Shown here piece by piece: positions 1 through 6,177 of a DNA stretch of 12,075 nt. The stretch lies in the NCBI GenBank assembly GCA_030425745.1, contig JAUHZW010000047.1, positions 1-12,075 of the forward strand, in the 5' to 3' direction. This stretch comes from Actinomycetes bacterium. Its GTDB lineage: Bacteria; Actinomycetota; Actinomycetes; S36-B12. The translations under genes and the position numbers were made by a program. The first letter of the stretch is position 1. Each line of letters begins with the position of its first letter. The notes under the pieces were generated by a model that did not search any database, had not been told where the DNA came from, and was given only the letters and a program-made list of their open reading frames with translations.

Positions 1-50
1 CATCGCCGAGGGTGTCACCCGCTGACCACCCGTCTGCTCGGCCCGGCTGC

Positions 51-581
51 CTACAGGTACGGGCTGGCCTCCCGGCGAGTGGGGGCCGGTGTGGGATCCG
101 GCGGGTCCGGCATCGCGCGATTCCCGAGCGGCCCGAGCGGAAGCTCGGTCTGCTGGTAGGCCTCGGACTTGGACTCGTGGAACAGCGGACGACCCCCGAC
201 GGCCTTGATGATTCGCGGAGCGAAGGCATCGGTTGCTGCAGCCACGTTCTGGCATGCGTAGACGAAGTTGGCCGGCGTGACGTCCTCGGCCCACAGCTCG
301 TCCTCGATGATCACCTGCGAGCCGACATGGAAGGCGCGGGCGAAGTGGATGTGCCCGTTGATCTCGTTGAGCATTCCCAGGAGCGTCGCAGAGGACTCGA
401 CATCGGCGACGGCCACACTGAACACCTGGACCCACGGGGTGTCCGAGCCGACCACGCGGACGAAGAACTGGGCTCCGTGCAGGTGGACGGGGAGGTCACC
501 GTCATGATCCGGATCGGGCCGGCTGCCGGTCATCCGTTCGATGAGGTCGCGGACGTAGACGAACGCCACATCCCTGCGCAT
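51..581 (-). CDS. YbjN-like (T3SS-chaperone-fold) domain protein
   Basis: A 176-residue protein that I assign to the actinobacterial YbjN / type III chaperone-like family. The pattern is an N-terminal helix (RRDVAFVYVRDLIERM), a beta-rich middle (HGAQFFVRVVGSDTPWVQVFSVAVADV), then the family-typical LLGMLNEINGHIHFARAF segment and a C-terminal helix (FVYACQNVAAATDAFAPRI). Family members are soluble and resemble small secretion chaperones; no reaction is established. The last 30 or so residues are a proline-rich, probably disordered tail. The ATG at 581 follows GAGGGG by about 8 bases, and a TATCGT hexamer lies just upstream. It follows the secreted-protein gene by 60 bases on the same strand, with a hairpin between them, so it may have its own promoter. 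Family assignment is from pattern recognition; the function is unknown. Confidence 0.75.
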   Translation of the reverse strand: MRRDVAFVYVRDLIERMTGSRPDPDHDGDLPVHLHGAQFFVRVVGSDTPWVQVFSVAVADVESSATLLGMLNEINGHIHFARAFHVGSQVIIEDELWAEDVTPANFVYACQNVAAATDAFAPRIIKAVGGRPLFHESKSEAYQQTELPLGPLGNRAMPDPPDPTPAPTRREASPYL

Positions 582-610
582 CGGTCATCCCCTCGTCGAC
601 GTCCAGATCA

Positions 611-616
611 ACGATA
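611..616 (-). promoter_or_regulatory. Possible -10 hexamer for the YbjN-like gene
   Basis: TATCGT on the minus strand fits the actinobacterial TANNNT pattern. It lies about 30 bases upstream of the ATG at 581, leaving a short leader that contains the GAGGGG ribosome site. No recognisable -35 is seen at the usual spacing, so support is modest. Confidence 0.3.
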
Positions 617-625
617 GGCGCCTGC

Positions 626-642
626 AGCCCCTCATGGGGGCT
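626..642 (-). terminator. Hairpin at the stop of the secreted-protein gene
   Basis: AGCCCC and GGGGCT form a 6-bp GC-rich stem around a 5-base loop. The stem begins within the stop codon of the leftward secreted-protein gene. No T-run follows, so this is at most an actinobacterial-style hairpin terminator or a 3'-end stabiliser. It sits between that gene and the downstream YbjN-like gene. Confidence 0.35.
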
Positions 643-1361
643 CAGTCCGAGAGCCGCCAGCGGGTGGAGATGCGTGAGGTCGTGCCGTCCTGGGCCGAGT
701 AGGAGCCCGTCGTGGCGTTGAGCGTGACGGAGAAGTCGCGGTCGACGGAGCCGATCTTCCGGGCCGGAGGTGCGCTGATCCGTGCCTTCTTGGGCAGCAC
801 CTTCGTCATGCCCGACATGGACCCCTGGAGGCCCTCGCTCTCGACACCGATGGCATACCGGTAGGTGCGGTTCGTGAACGTCTGGCGTGCGGTGGCCTGC
901 TGTCCGTCTGTCGAGGCCTCGATGGTGAAGGTCCTGCCGTCGATGTCGTACGACGCGTCAGCGGGGAGGTCGTCGGTGTCGATCTGATCGCCGGGGGATC
1001 CGTCGCGGGTCACCTGCACGGCACCGTCCGGCAGAGGGTTGAACGTGGCCGCGCCCGCACGCCTGATCCAGCAGCGGTCCTCGGCCACGCAGATGACGCG
1101 GGCCTTGGTTCCGATCGAGTCGACGTCGAAGATGAGCGAGTCGTCGGGATTCACCACGAGGGTGGTCGTGGCCTTCAGCATGAAGTCGATGTCGCTGGTG
1201 TGTCGCAGCGTCTTGCCCTTCATCTGCTTCTCGAAGGAGGCTGCCGCCTTCGTCATGGTGGCGAGGTACTGGTCGCGGGTGACCGGTGCGGCCTGCGCTG
1301 GGGCGGCGATACCGACGGTCAGGGTGGCTGCGGCCACGACGGCCAGCAGGGCGGTACGCAT
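642..1361 (-). CDS. Small secreted protein with cleavable signal peptide, function unknown
   Basis: A 239-residue exported protein of no family I recognise. The first 25 residues form a classic Sec signal peptide: MRT, a hydrophobic core (ALLAVVAAATLTVGIAA) and an AQA-A cleavage site. There is no lipobox cysteine, so the mature protein is released or wall-associated. The mature part is rich in short beta-type segments, with a likely disulfide pair in VICVAEDRCW. Its size and make-up recall LppX/LprG- or LolA-like beta folds, but that is only an impression. I chose the ATG at 1361 over the in-frame GTG at 1385 because GAGGA sits 5 bases before the ATG and the signal peptide then starts cleanly. 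A TAGCCT hexamer at 1400-1405 would give a leader of about 30 bases. It is divergent from the DUF2165 gene. Confidence 0.7.
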   Translation of the reverse strand: MRTALLAVVAAATLTVGIAAPAQAAPVTRDQYLATMTKAAASFEKQMKGKTLRHTSDIDFMLKATTTLVVNPDDSLIFDVDSIGTKARVICVAEDRCWIRRAGAATFNPLPDGAVQVTRDGSPGDQIDTDDLPADASYDIDGRTFTIEASTDGQQATARQTFTNRTYRYAIGVESEGLQGSMSGMTKVLPKKARISAPPARKIGSVDRDFSVTLNATTGSYSAQDGTTSRISTRWRLSD

Positions 1362-1399
1362 CTGAATCCTCACGGGTCGGGTCACCGGACAGTCTCTTC

Positions 1400-1405
1400 A
1401 GGCTA
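1400..1405 (-). promoter_or_regulatory. Possible -10 hexamer for the secreted-protein gene
   Basis: TAGCCT on the minus strand fits TANNNT. Transcription starting about 7 bases downstream would leave only about 8 bases before the GTG at 1385 but about 32 before the ATG at 1361, which supports the ATG with its GAGGA site. No clear -35 is seen. Confidence 0.35.
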
Positions 1406-1434
1406 ACTCACAGGTGGACGCACCGTGGGGAGAG

Positions 1435-1440
1435 TAGGTT
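1435..1440 (+). promoter_or_regulatory. Possible -10 hexamer for the DUF2165 gene
   Basis: TAGGTT fits TANNNT and lies 42 bases before the ATG at 1483. It overlaps by two bases the perfect palindrome TTCCCGCGGGAA, so a protein on that palindrome would block the transcription start. The -35 region (around AGGTGGAC) is not a good sigma-A match. Confidence 0.35.
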
Positions 1441-1450
1441 CCCGCGGGAA
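1439..1450. promoter_or_regulatory. Perfect 12-bp palindrome, candidate operator
   Basis: TTCCCGCGGGAA is identical on both strands. It sits in the divergent spacer between the secreted-protein and DUF2165 genes, immediately downstream of the candidate -10 TAGGTT, where a dimeric repressor would typically bind. The cognate regulator cannot be named from the sequence. Confidence 0.4.
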
Positions 1451-1482
1451 GAGTGCAGGAGGCAGCCGGAAAGGGGCAGTCA

Positions 1483-2052
1483 ATGACAGCGTGGACGGTC
1501 TGGCGCACGGCGCGGGTGGTCACGAGCATCTTCGTGCTCATGGTCGCGAGCTACTACCTCGTCGTCGGCTTCGACAACATCACCAACCCGACCAACCCGA
1601 ATGCCAGCAACTGGCCATTCGTCCAGGGCGTTCTCTCCGGTGACGGTGTACCGGCCGACAGCGGCTTCGAGTGGCGGTTCATCGACGCCACGTGGTTCCA
1701 GGCCATCAGCTACATCGGAATCATGACCATGGAGACGCTCACCGGCATCGTCCTGCTGATCGCCGGCATCCTGGGCCTGCGCCGCAGCAGTACGTCCGCC
1801 GCATGGGCGGGGGCCCAGAGGTGGACCTACCTCGGTGGAATCCTCGGGCTCACCGTGTTCATGTTCGGGTTCATGGTGGTCGGCGGCAACTGGTTCATCA
1901 TGTACCTCAACAGCAAGTACAACGGACTTGAGCCCGCTTCTCAGAACATCATCTTCACGCTGGGAATGCTGATCCTCGTGACCGCCGTCCTGGTCGGCAG
2001 CCGCCTCGATGCCGATTCAGAGGCCCGGGCAGACGGGGACATGACCGGGTGA
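1483..2052 (+). CDS. DUF2165 family small integral membrane protein
   Basis: A 189-residue inner-membrane protein with about four hydrophobic segments, near residues 11-30, 72-99, 115-141 and 155-173. A long polar loop follows the first helix (NPTNPNASNWPFVQGVLS, then EWRFIDATWFQ). The order FVQGVLS, W-R-I/F, a second helix with ETLTGIVLLIAGILGLR, then GGNWFIMYLNSKYNG is the signature of the DUF2165 family, whose role is unknown. The ATG at 1483 follows AAGGGG at good spacing and puts the start directly before helix 1; the GTG at 1453 would only add ten polar residues. Upstream is a candidate promoter and operator palindrome. A charged C-terminal tail ends the protein. It has its own promoter candidate and is not clearly joined to the regulator gene 118 bases downstream. 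Confidence 0.8.
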   Translation: MTAWTVWRTARVVTSIFVLMVASYYLVVGFDNITNPTNPNASNWPFVQGVLSGDGVPADSGFEWRFIDATWFQAISYIGIMTMETLTGIVLLIAGILGLRRSSTSAAWAGAQRWTYLGGILGLTVFMFGFMVVGGNWFIMYLNSKYNGLEPASQNIIFTLGMLILVTAVLVGSRLDADSEARADGDMTG

Positions 2053-2076
2053 TGGCAGCGTGTTTCGCGTTGCTGT

Positions 2077-2092
2077 CGCCACACTGATGGCG
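2077..2092 (+). terminator. Small inverted repeat after the DUF2165 gene
   Basis: CGCCA, a 6-base loop, then TGGCG, 25 bases after the DUF2165 stop. The stem is only 5 bp and no T-run follows, so terminator function is uncertain. Confidence 0.25.
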
Positions 2093-2170
2093 TCCTGAAC
2101 CGGCGACCCCCATACTTCAAACAACGGCGCAGGCAGGCGAGGGGAGCCCGCGCCATGGGGGTGGGGGATC

Positions 2171-2974
2171 ATGCCGACGGTCGATATCACTGCTGAAGGA
2201 GCACCGTTCTCGGTTGGCGTCCTTGGGCCGGTCGTGGCCCGGGTCGGAGAGGACCTCAGCCCGCCTCCGACCCGTCAGGTCGGCCGCCTGCTGGCGACCT
2301 TGGCCGGCTGGCCAGGGCAGGTCGTGAGCCGCGAGTCGATCGTGCAGGCGCTGTGGGGTGATTCGCCGCCCCACACGGTCCGCAACACCCTGCAGGTGCA
2401 CGTCAGCCATCTGCGCCGTTGGCTCGGTCAGGAGGTCATCCACCATCGGGACGACGGCTACGTGCTCAACGTTCCTTCTGACAGCGTGGACGTCGTTCAG
2501 TTCACGACCCTTGTCCAGTCGGCCGCGGCGAAGCATCGGGTGTCCGACGTGAGGGGGGCCATCGATGACGCGCAGGCGGCCGTCGACCTCGTGCGGGGGC
2601 CGGCCTTTCCGGAGGTCCAGGAGCCGGACCTGGTGGCCCGGCGCTCGCGGGTCGCCGAGCTGGCCGATCACCTGCATCAGGATCTCGTGGAGTGGCGTCT
2701 GGAGGTGGCGCAGGACTCCCACGACGTCGCCGAGTCAGTGGCTGCTGCCCGCGAACTGGTGGCGCGTCATCCCTTCCGTGAACGAGGCTATGCGCTGCTC
2801 ATGCGAGCGCTCGTCGCGAACGGACGCACCGCAGAGGCCCTCATGGTCTTCGACACGGCATCCGCGGCCCTGCGCCACGACCATGGCCTTGATCCCGGCC
2901 CGGAACTGCAGGAGATCCGCAGGCGGTGTGTCGAGGGCGATCCGGACCTCCTTCCGCCCGCCCTGCGCTCCTGA
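2171..2974 (+). CDS. SARP/AfsR-type regulator: winged-helix DNA-binding plus BTAD domain
   Basis: A 267-residue cytoplasmic transcription regulator. Residues 15-100 form an OmpR-like winged helix: RQVGRLLATLAGWPGQVVSRESI, then LWGDSPP-TVRNTLQVHVSHLRRWLG (61-86) carrying the recognition helix, and the wing GYVLNVPSDSVDVVQF. Residues 109-256 are a bacterial transcriptional activation domain with helical repeats (HPFRERGYALLMRAL-ANGRTAEAL at 200-224, LRHDHGLDPGPELQEI at 234-249). The protein ends there, with no NB-ARC ATPase or TPR extension, so it is a short SARP. Such proteins activate nearby genes, often for secondary metabolism, by binding direct repeats at promoters. The ATG at 2171 is preceded by a G-rich stretch (GGGGGTGGGGG). 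No biosynthetic cluster is present. The co-oriented ACC deaminase starts 97 bases after it and is the obvious candidate target, but this is inference. Confidence 0.88.
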   Translation: MPTVDITAEGAPFSVGVLGPVVARVGEDLSPPPTRQVGRLLATLAGWPGQVVSRESIVQALWGDSPPHTVRNTLQVHVSHLRRWLGQEVIHHRDDGYVLNVPSDSVDVVQFTTLVQSAAAKHRVSDVRGAIDDAQAAVDLVRGPAFPEVQEPDLVARRSRVAELADHLHQDLVEWRLEVAQDSHDVAESVAAARELVARHPFRERGYALLMRALVANGRTAEALMVFDTASAALRHDHGLDPGPELQEIRRRCVEGDPDLLPPALRS

Positions 2975-3032
2975 CCTGCGCGAGTGAGTGTCTCTCCGCG
3001 CTGAACCCATGGCGGGTGGAATGCTGTCCTGA

Positions 3033-3048
3033 CGACGCACAGGCGTCG
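3033..3048 (+). promoter_or_regulatory. Inverted repeat in the acdS leader
   Basis: CGACG, a 6-base spacer, then CGTCG lies 23 bases before the acdS start and just upstream of its GAGGAG ribosome site. It could be an RNA hairpin or a protein site. No T-run follows it. The role is unknown. Confidence 0.25.
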
Positions 3049-3071
3049 CTGGCAGCCCACGAGGAGCACCC

Positions 3072-4082
3072 ATGGCCCTGCAGGACTTTCCCCGCTACCC
3101 GCTCATGTTCGGCCCATCGCCGGTGCATCGGCTGGATCGGCTGTCCGATCACCTCGGCGGGGCATCCATCTGGGCCAAGCGCGAGGACGTGAGCAGTGGT
3201 CTGGCGTATGGCGGCAACAAGATCCGCAAGCTCGAGTACATCGTCCCGGACATCCTCGAGTCGGGAGCCGACACCCTGGTGTCGATCGGCGGCTACCAGT
3301 CCAACCACACCCGGCAGGTCGCCGCGCTCGCGGCCAAGCTCGGGATGAAGGCATTGCTGGTCCAGGAGAAGTGGGTCGACTGGCCCGACGTCACCAACGA
3401 TCGCGTCGGCAACATCATGCTGTCGCGCATCATGGGCGCGGAGATCCGCCTGGACTCGTCCGGATTCGACATCGGGATCCGGGACTCCTGGCAGCAGGCT
3501 CTGGCCGATGTCGAGGCCCGAGGTGGCACGCCGTACGGCATCCCGGCCGGGGCCAGTGAGCACCGGCTCGGTGGGCTCGGGTTCGCGAACTGGGCCTACG
3601 AGGTCGAGCAGCAGGAGAAGGACCTCGGGGTGTTCTTCGACACGATCGTGGTCTGCACGGTCACCGGGTCCACACACGCCGGGATGATCGCCGGCTTCGC
3701 CGGTCAGGATCGCCCTCGCCGGGTCATCGGTATCGATGCCTCGGCAACCCTGCAGAAGACCCGGGACCAGGTGGCCCGCATCGCCCGGCACACCGCCGAC
3801 CTCATCGAGTTGGGTCGCGACCTGCGCGACGACGAGATCACTGTGTTGGAGGGCTGGGCCGGTGACTACTACGGGATACCCGTGGACAGCACCCTCGACG
3901 CGATGCGTCTGGTGGGCTCCCTCGAAGGCGTGATCCTCGACCCGGTCTATGAGGGCAAGTCCATGGCCGGCCTCATAGACCTGGTCTCATCCGCGGACAT
4001 CCCGGCGGACTCCACCGTGCTCTACGCGCACCTCGGCGGGCAGCCGGCCCTGAACGCCTACGCGGGCCTGTTCACCTCGTAG
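3072..4082 (+). CDS. acdS: 1-aminocyclopropane-1-carboxylate deaminase
   Basis: A 336-residue PLP-dependent enzyme of the tryptophan synthase beta (fold type II) superfamily. It opens ACC, the plant ethylene precursor, to 2-oxobutanoate and ammonia, so bacteria can use ACC as a nitrogen source and lower plant ethylene. It aligns along its whole length with the Pseudomonas/Methylobacterium enzymes, offset by one residue. The PLP lysine is K50 (in GGNKIRKLEY), with S77-N78 (GGYQSNHTRQVAA) next to the substrate, W101, Y267, Y293-E294 (DPVYEGKSM) and L321 (YAHLGG). The Glu/Leu pair separates true ACC deaminases from D-cysteine desulfhydrases, so the specific call is well supported. The ATG at 3072 follows GAGGAG at normal spacing, and FPRYPLMFGPSP is the usual N-terminus. 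The SARP gene lies just upstream on the same strand. I see no Lrp-type acdR gene, the regulator known in Proteobacteria. Confidence 0.95.
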   Translation: MALQDFPRYPLMFGPSPVHRLDRLSDHLGGASIWAKREDVSSGLAYGGNKIRKLEYIVPDILESGADTLVSIGGYQSNHTRQVAALAAKLGMKALLVQEKWVDWPDVTNDRVGNIMLSRIMGAEIRLDSSGFDIGIRDSWQQALADVEARGGTPYGIPAGASEHRLGGLGFANWAYEVEQQEKDLGVFFDTIVVCTVTGSTHAGMIAGFAGQDRPRRVIGIDASATLQKTRDQVARIARHTADLIELGRDLRDDEITVLEGWAGDYYGIPVDSTLDAMRLVGSLEGVILDPVYEGKSMAGLIDLVSSADIPADSTVLYAHLGGQPALNAYAGLFTS

Positions 4083-4115
4083 CCGGTCGTGGTCGGGAGT
4101 CGGTGATTCCCGGGG

Positions 4116-4121
4116 TATCCT
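4116..4121 (+). promoter_or_regulatory. Candidate -10 for the DEAD-box helicase gene
   Basis: TATCCT fits TANNNT. A start about 7 bases downstream, near base 4128, would place a 12-bp hairpin at the very 5' end of the mRNA and give an untranslated leader of about 125 bases. No strong -35 is visible 17-18 bases upstream. Confidence 0.4.
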
Positions 4122-4127
4122 TGTGGT

Positions 4128-4158
4128 GACCGAAGACTCCGACCGGAGCTTCGAGGTC
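4128..4158 (+). promoter_or_regulatory. Stable stem-loop at the presumed 5' end of the helicase mRNA
   Basis: Three stacked stem blocks are visible: GACC with GGTC, GAAG with CTTC, and CTCC with GGAG, closing a GACC loop. One bulged A lies on the left arm and a GA bulge on the right. That is 12 bp in 31 bases. A second perfect repeat, GGCCG-CAGTAT-CGGCC, lies at 4208-4223 in the same leader. Long structured leaders are known for cold-inducible RNA helicase genes; whether this one regulates is inference. Confidence 0.5.
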
Positions 4159-4252
4159 GTCTGTCCGACTGAACCATCAGTCTCCCCATTGCGGTAGCGC
4201 GCGATCGGGCCGCAGTATCGGCCACCCGCTCACCAGCATCGAAGGAACACCC

Positions 4253-5563
4253 GTGAACACTGCACCATCCATGGACATCGCCGTGCCCGGATTCGCCGAC
4301 CTCGGCGTGCCGGAGGCCCTCGTCTCGACCCTGACAGCTCAGGGCATCTCGTCCCCGTTCCCCATCCAGACCGCCACTCTTCGCGACTCGCTCGCGGGAC
4401 GTGACGTACTGGGCCGTGGCCGCACCGGCAGCGGCAAGACCCTCGCCTTCAGCCTGCCCGTCGTGGCCCGCCTTGCCGGCGGCCGCCGGCAGCCGCTGCG
4501 CCCGCGCGCCGTCGTGCTCGTCCCGACCCGTGAGCTCGCGACCCAGGTCCTGGAGACCCTCACCCCGCTGGCCAAGGCCATGGGCCTGCGCACCGTCCAG
4601 ATCGTGGGCGGGGTGAAGCAGGGGCCCCAGGTCCAGTCCCTCGAACGCGGCGTCGACATCGCCGTGGCCACCCCCGGCCGCCTGGAGGACCTCATCAAGC
4701 AGGGCTTCGTCGACCTCTCTGAGGTCGAGATCACCGTCCTCGATGAGGCAGACCACATGTGCGACCTCGGCTTCCTGCCGCCGGTCCGACGCATCCTGGA
4801 CGCCACGCCCCGTGATGGCCAGCGTCTCCTGTTCTCCGCGACGATGGACCGGAGCGTCGACGTTCTCGTCCGTCGCTACCTGACCGATCCGGTCCAGCAC
4901 TCGGTGGACGATGCCTCGTCCCACGTCCCGGACATGACGCACTACCTCGTCGAGGTGAGGTCGGGCGACAAGCCGGCTGTCGTGCGCGAACTCGTCGGGG
5001 GAGAGGGCCGCACCATCGCCTTCACCCGCACCAAGCACGGGGCGAAGAAGCTCGCCAAGCAGCTCGTCGCCTCCGGTGTGCCGGCCGTGGATCTCCACGG
5101 CAACCTGTCGCAGGCCGCGCGCCGCCGCAACCTCGACGCCTTCTCCTCGGGTGATGCCCGGGTTCTCGTGGCCACCGATGTTGCGGCCCGCGGCATTCAT
5201 GTCGATGACGTCGCGCTCGTGGTCCATGTGGACCCGCCGACCGAGCACAAGGCGTACCTGCACCGCTCGGGACGCACCGCTCGCGCGGGAGCGACGGGCA
5301 CCGTGGTCACGGTCAACATGCCCGAGCAGCGCCGTGAGGTGAACAAGATGATGAAGCTCGCCTCCATCAGCGCGACGCATCATCAGGTCACGCCCGGTGA
5401 TGTCGTCATCACCTCGATCGTCGGCCCGCAGGCACCCACGGTGGAGTTCGTGCCCCCGGCCGCGCCGGCGACCCCGCCTCGACGCCGGCCGGGCGGCGCC
5501 CCGGCTCGTCGCGGTGGGTCCGGTGGTCGTCGGTCCGGGCGCCCCCGGTCACGCACCCGCTGA
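4253..5563 (+). CDS. DEAD-box ATP-dependent RNA helicase (RhlE-like)
   Basis: A 436-residue RNA helicase with a complete set of motifs. The Q motif has F14 and PFPIQ at 35-39. Motif I is TGSGKT at 58-63, Ia is PTRELA at 91-96, Ib is TPGR at 140-143, II is DEAD at 164-167 and III is SAT at 195-197. Motif V is ATDVAARGIHVDD (307-319) and VI is HRSGRTARAG (337-346). The residues before the P-loop are GRGR rather than the usual A-x. The last 30 residues or so are an Arg/Gly/Pro-rich basic tail that probably binds RNA nonspecifically. These enzymes use ATP to unwind short duplexes in ribosome assembly, RNA decay and cold adaptation; the exact role here is not determinable. The GTG start at 4253 follows AAGGA by 6 bases. 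It has its own promoter candidate and a structured leader of about 125 bases. Confidence 0.95.
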   Translation: MNTAPSMDIAVPGFADLGVPEALVSTLTAQGISSPFPIQTATLRDSLAGRDVLGRGRTGSGKTLAFSLPVVARLAGGRRQPLRPRAVVLVPTRELATQVLETLTPLAKAMGLRTVQIVGGVKQGPQVQSLERGVDIAVATPGRLEDLIKQGFVDLSEVEITVLDEADHMCDLGFLPPVRRILDATPRDGQRLLFSATMDRSVDVLVRRYLTDPVQHSVDDASSHVPDMTHYLVEVRSGDKPAVVRELVGGEGRTIAFTRTKHGAKKLAKQLVASGVPAVDLHGNLSQAARRRNLDAFSSGDARVLVATDVAARGIHVDDVALVVHVDPPTEHKAYLHRSGRTARAGATGTVVTVNMPEQRREVNKMMKLASISATHHQVTPGDVVITSIVGPQAPTVEFVPPAAPATPPRRRPGGAPARRGGSGGRRSGRPRSRTR

Positions 5564-5589
5564 GAAAAGTTCGCGGCATCAGGTTTAGG

Positions 5590-5603
5590 CCGGTTGTCAC
5601 CGG
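5590..5603 (+). terminator. Small hairpin after the helicase gene
   Basis: CCGGT-TGTC-ACCGG forms a perfect 5-bp stem with a 4-base loop, 27 bases after the helicase stop. A second small stem, CGGCC-ATCC-GGCCG, lies at 5627-5640 just before the lipoprotein ribosome site. Neither has a T-run. They may mark the transcript end and the leader of the lipoprotein gene, respectively. Confidence 0.25.
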
Positions 5604-5658
5604 GGAATCCTCTCGTTTGTGAACGACGGCCATCCGGCCGACACGAAGGGAGAACCCC

Positions 5659-6093
5659 ATGAAGCGCACGTCAGCACTCGTCCTCGCCGGTGTCATCGCC
5701 CTCGGCGGATTCGGCCTCGCGGCCTGCAGCTCGGGCGACTCCGGTTCCGCTGCTGAGGCCTCAGCCTCGGCGTCCATCGTCGGCGACAACCCCGGAACGT
5801 GGTCCCCGATCTCCATCGGTCAGGATGCCAACGACACCACGGTCGACATGGTCGTCGATCAGACTGCGACCTTCTCTGACATCCCGGACGGCTCCATGAT
5901 CGAGTCCAGCGATCCGGCCGTCGTGGAGGCGGTCCAGGGGGGCACGGACGGTGACGCCACCTACGGTCCCGGCCTGGTGGCCAAGTCCGCCGGCACCGCG
6001 ACCATCACGGTGATCGACCCGACGGCCCCGGCCGACGAGGGTGGCGCGTCCAACGTGATCATCCAGTTCGAGGTGAACGTCACCGCCCCGTAG
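5659..6093 (+). CDS. Small lipoprotein with one bacterial Ig-like (BIG2-type) domain
   Basis: A 144-residue exported lipoprotein. Residues 1-22 are a lipoprotein signal (MKR, then a hydrophobic stretch) ending in the lipobox LAAC, so C23 should be lipidated and the protein anchored outside the cytoplasmic membrane. A Ser/Ala/Gly-rich linker follows to about residue 40. The remaining 100 residues look like a single beta-sandwich: MIESSDPAVVEAVQGG and GLVAKSAGTATITVIDP match the 'SSDP-VA-V ... G-V-A--AGTATITV' pattern of BIG2 repeats. No catalytic residues are evident, and a binding or adhesive role is only a guess. The ATG at 5659 follows AAGGGAGA at good spacing. The gene is monocistronic: a strong hairpin terminator lies 24 bases after its stop. 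Confidence 0.8.
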   Translation: MKRTSALVLAGVIALGGFGLAACSSGDSGSAAEASASASIVGDNPGTWSPISIGQDANDTTVDMVVDQTATFSDIPDGSMIESSDPAVVEAVQGGTDGDATYGPGLVAKSAGTATITVIDPTAPADEGGASNVIIQFEVNVTAP

Positions 6094-6117
6094 ACCTTCC
6101 TCCTTCTCCTTCCAGAA

Positions 6118-6155
6118 GGTTCGGCCCCGACAGTCAGCACTGTCGGGGCCGAACC
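6118..6155. terminator. Strong hairpin terminator between convergent genes
   Basis: GGTTCGGCCCCGACAGT and its exact reverse complement form a perfect 17-bp stem around the loop CAGC. It lies between the lipoprotein stop (6093) and the leftward DUF2200 stop (6178) and can fold in transcripts from either side. No T-run of note follows on either strand, as is common in high-GC actinobacteria. Confidence 0.85.
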
Positions 6156-6177
6156 ATGTGGTCATGCATCGGCGGTC

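Noticed and set aside
1..25. A possible 3' end of an upstream rightward gene (…AEGVTR then TGA at 23-25).
   Set aside because: Only seven codons are visible and no family signal can be read; other frames are also open at the edge.
12..617. A 201-codon rightward open frame across the YbjN-like gene.
   Set aside because: It is antisense to a recognisable protein, has low-complexity Arg/Asp/Gly composition and no recognisable domain; it results from GC-rich codon bias.
2841..3791. A 316-codon leftward open frame across the SARP end and acdS.
   Set aside because: Antisense to a clear ACC deaminase; composition is typical of a mirror frame in high-GC DNA.
3072..4082. D-cysteine desulfhydrase instead of ACC deaminase.
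   Set aside because: Both discriminating positions carry the ACC deaminase residues (Glu294, Leu321).
4058..5383. A 441-codon leftward open frame over the helicase gene.
   Set aside because: It is longer than the helicase itself, but it mirrors a protein with every DEAD-box motif and shows no domain of its own.
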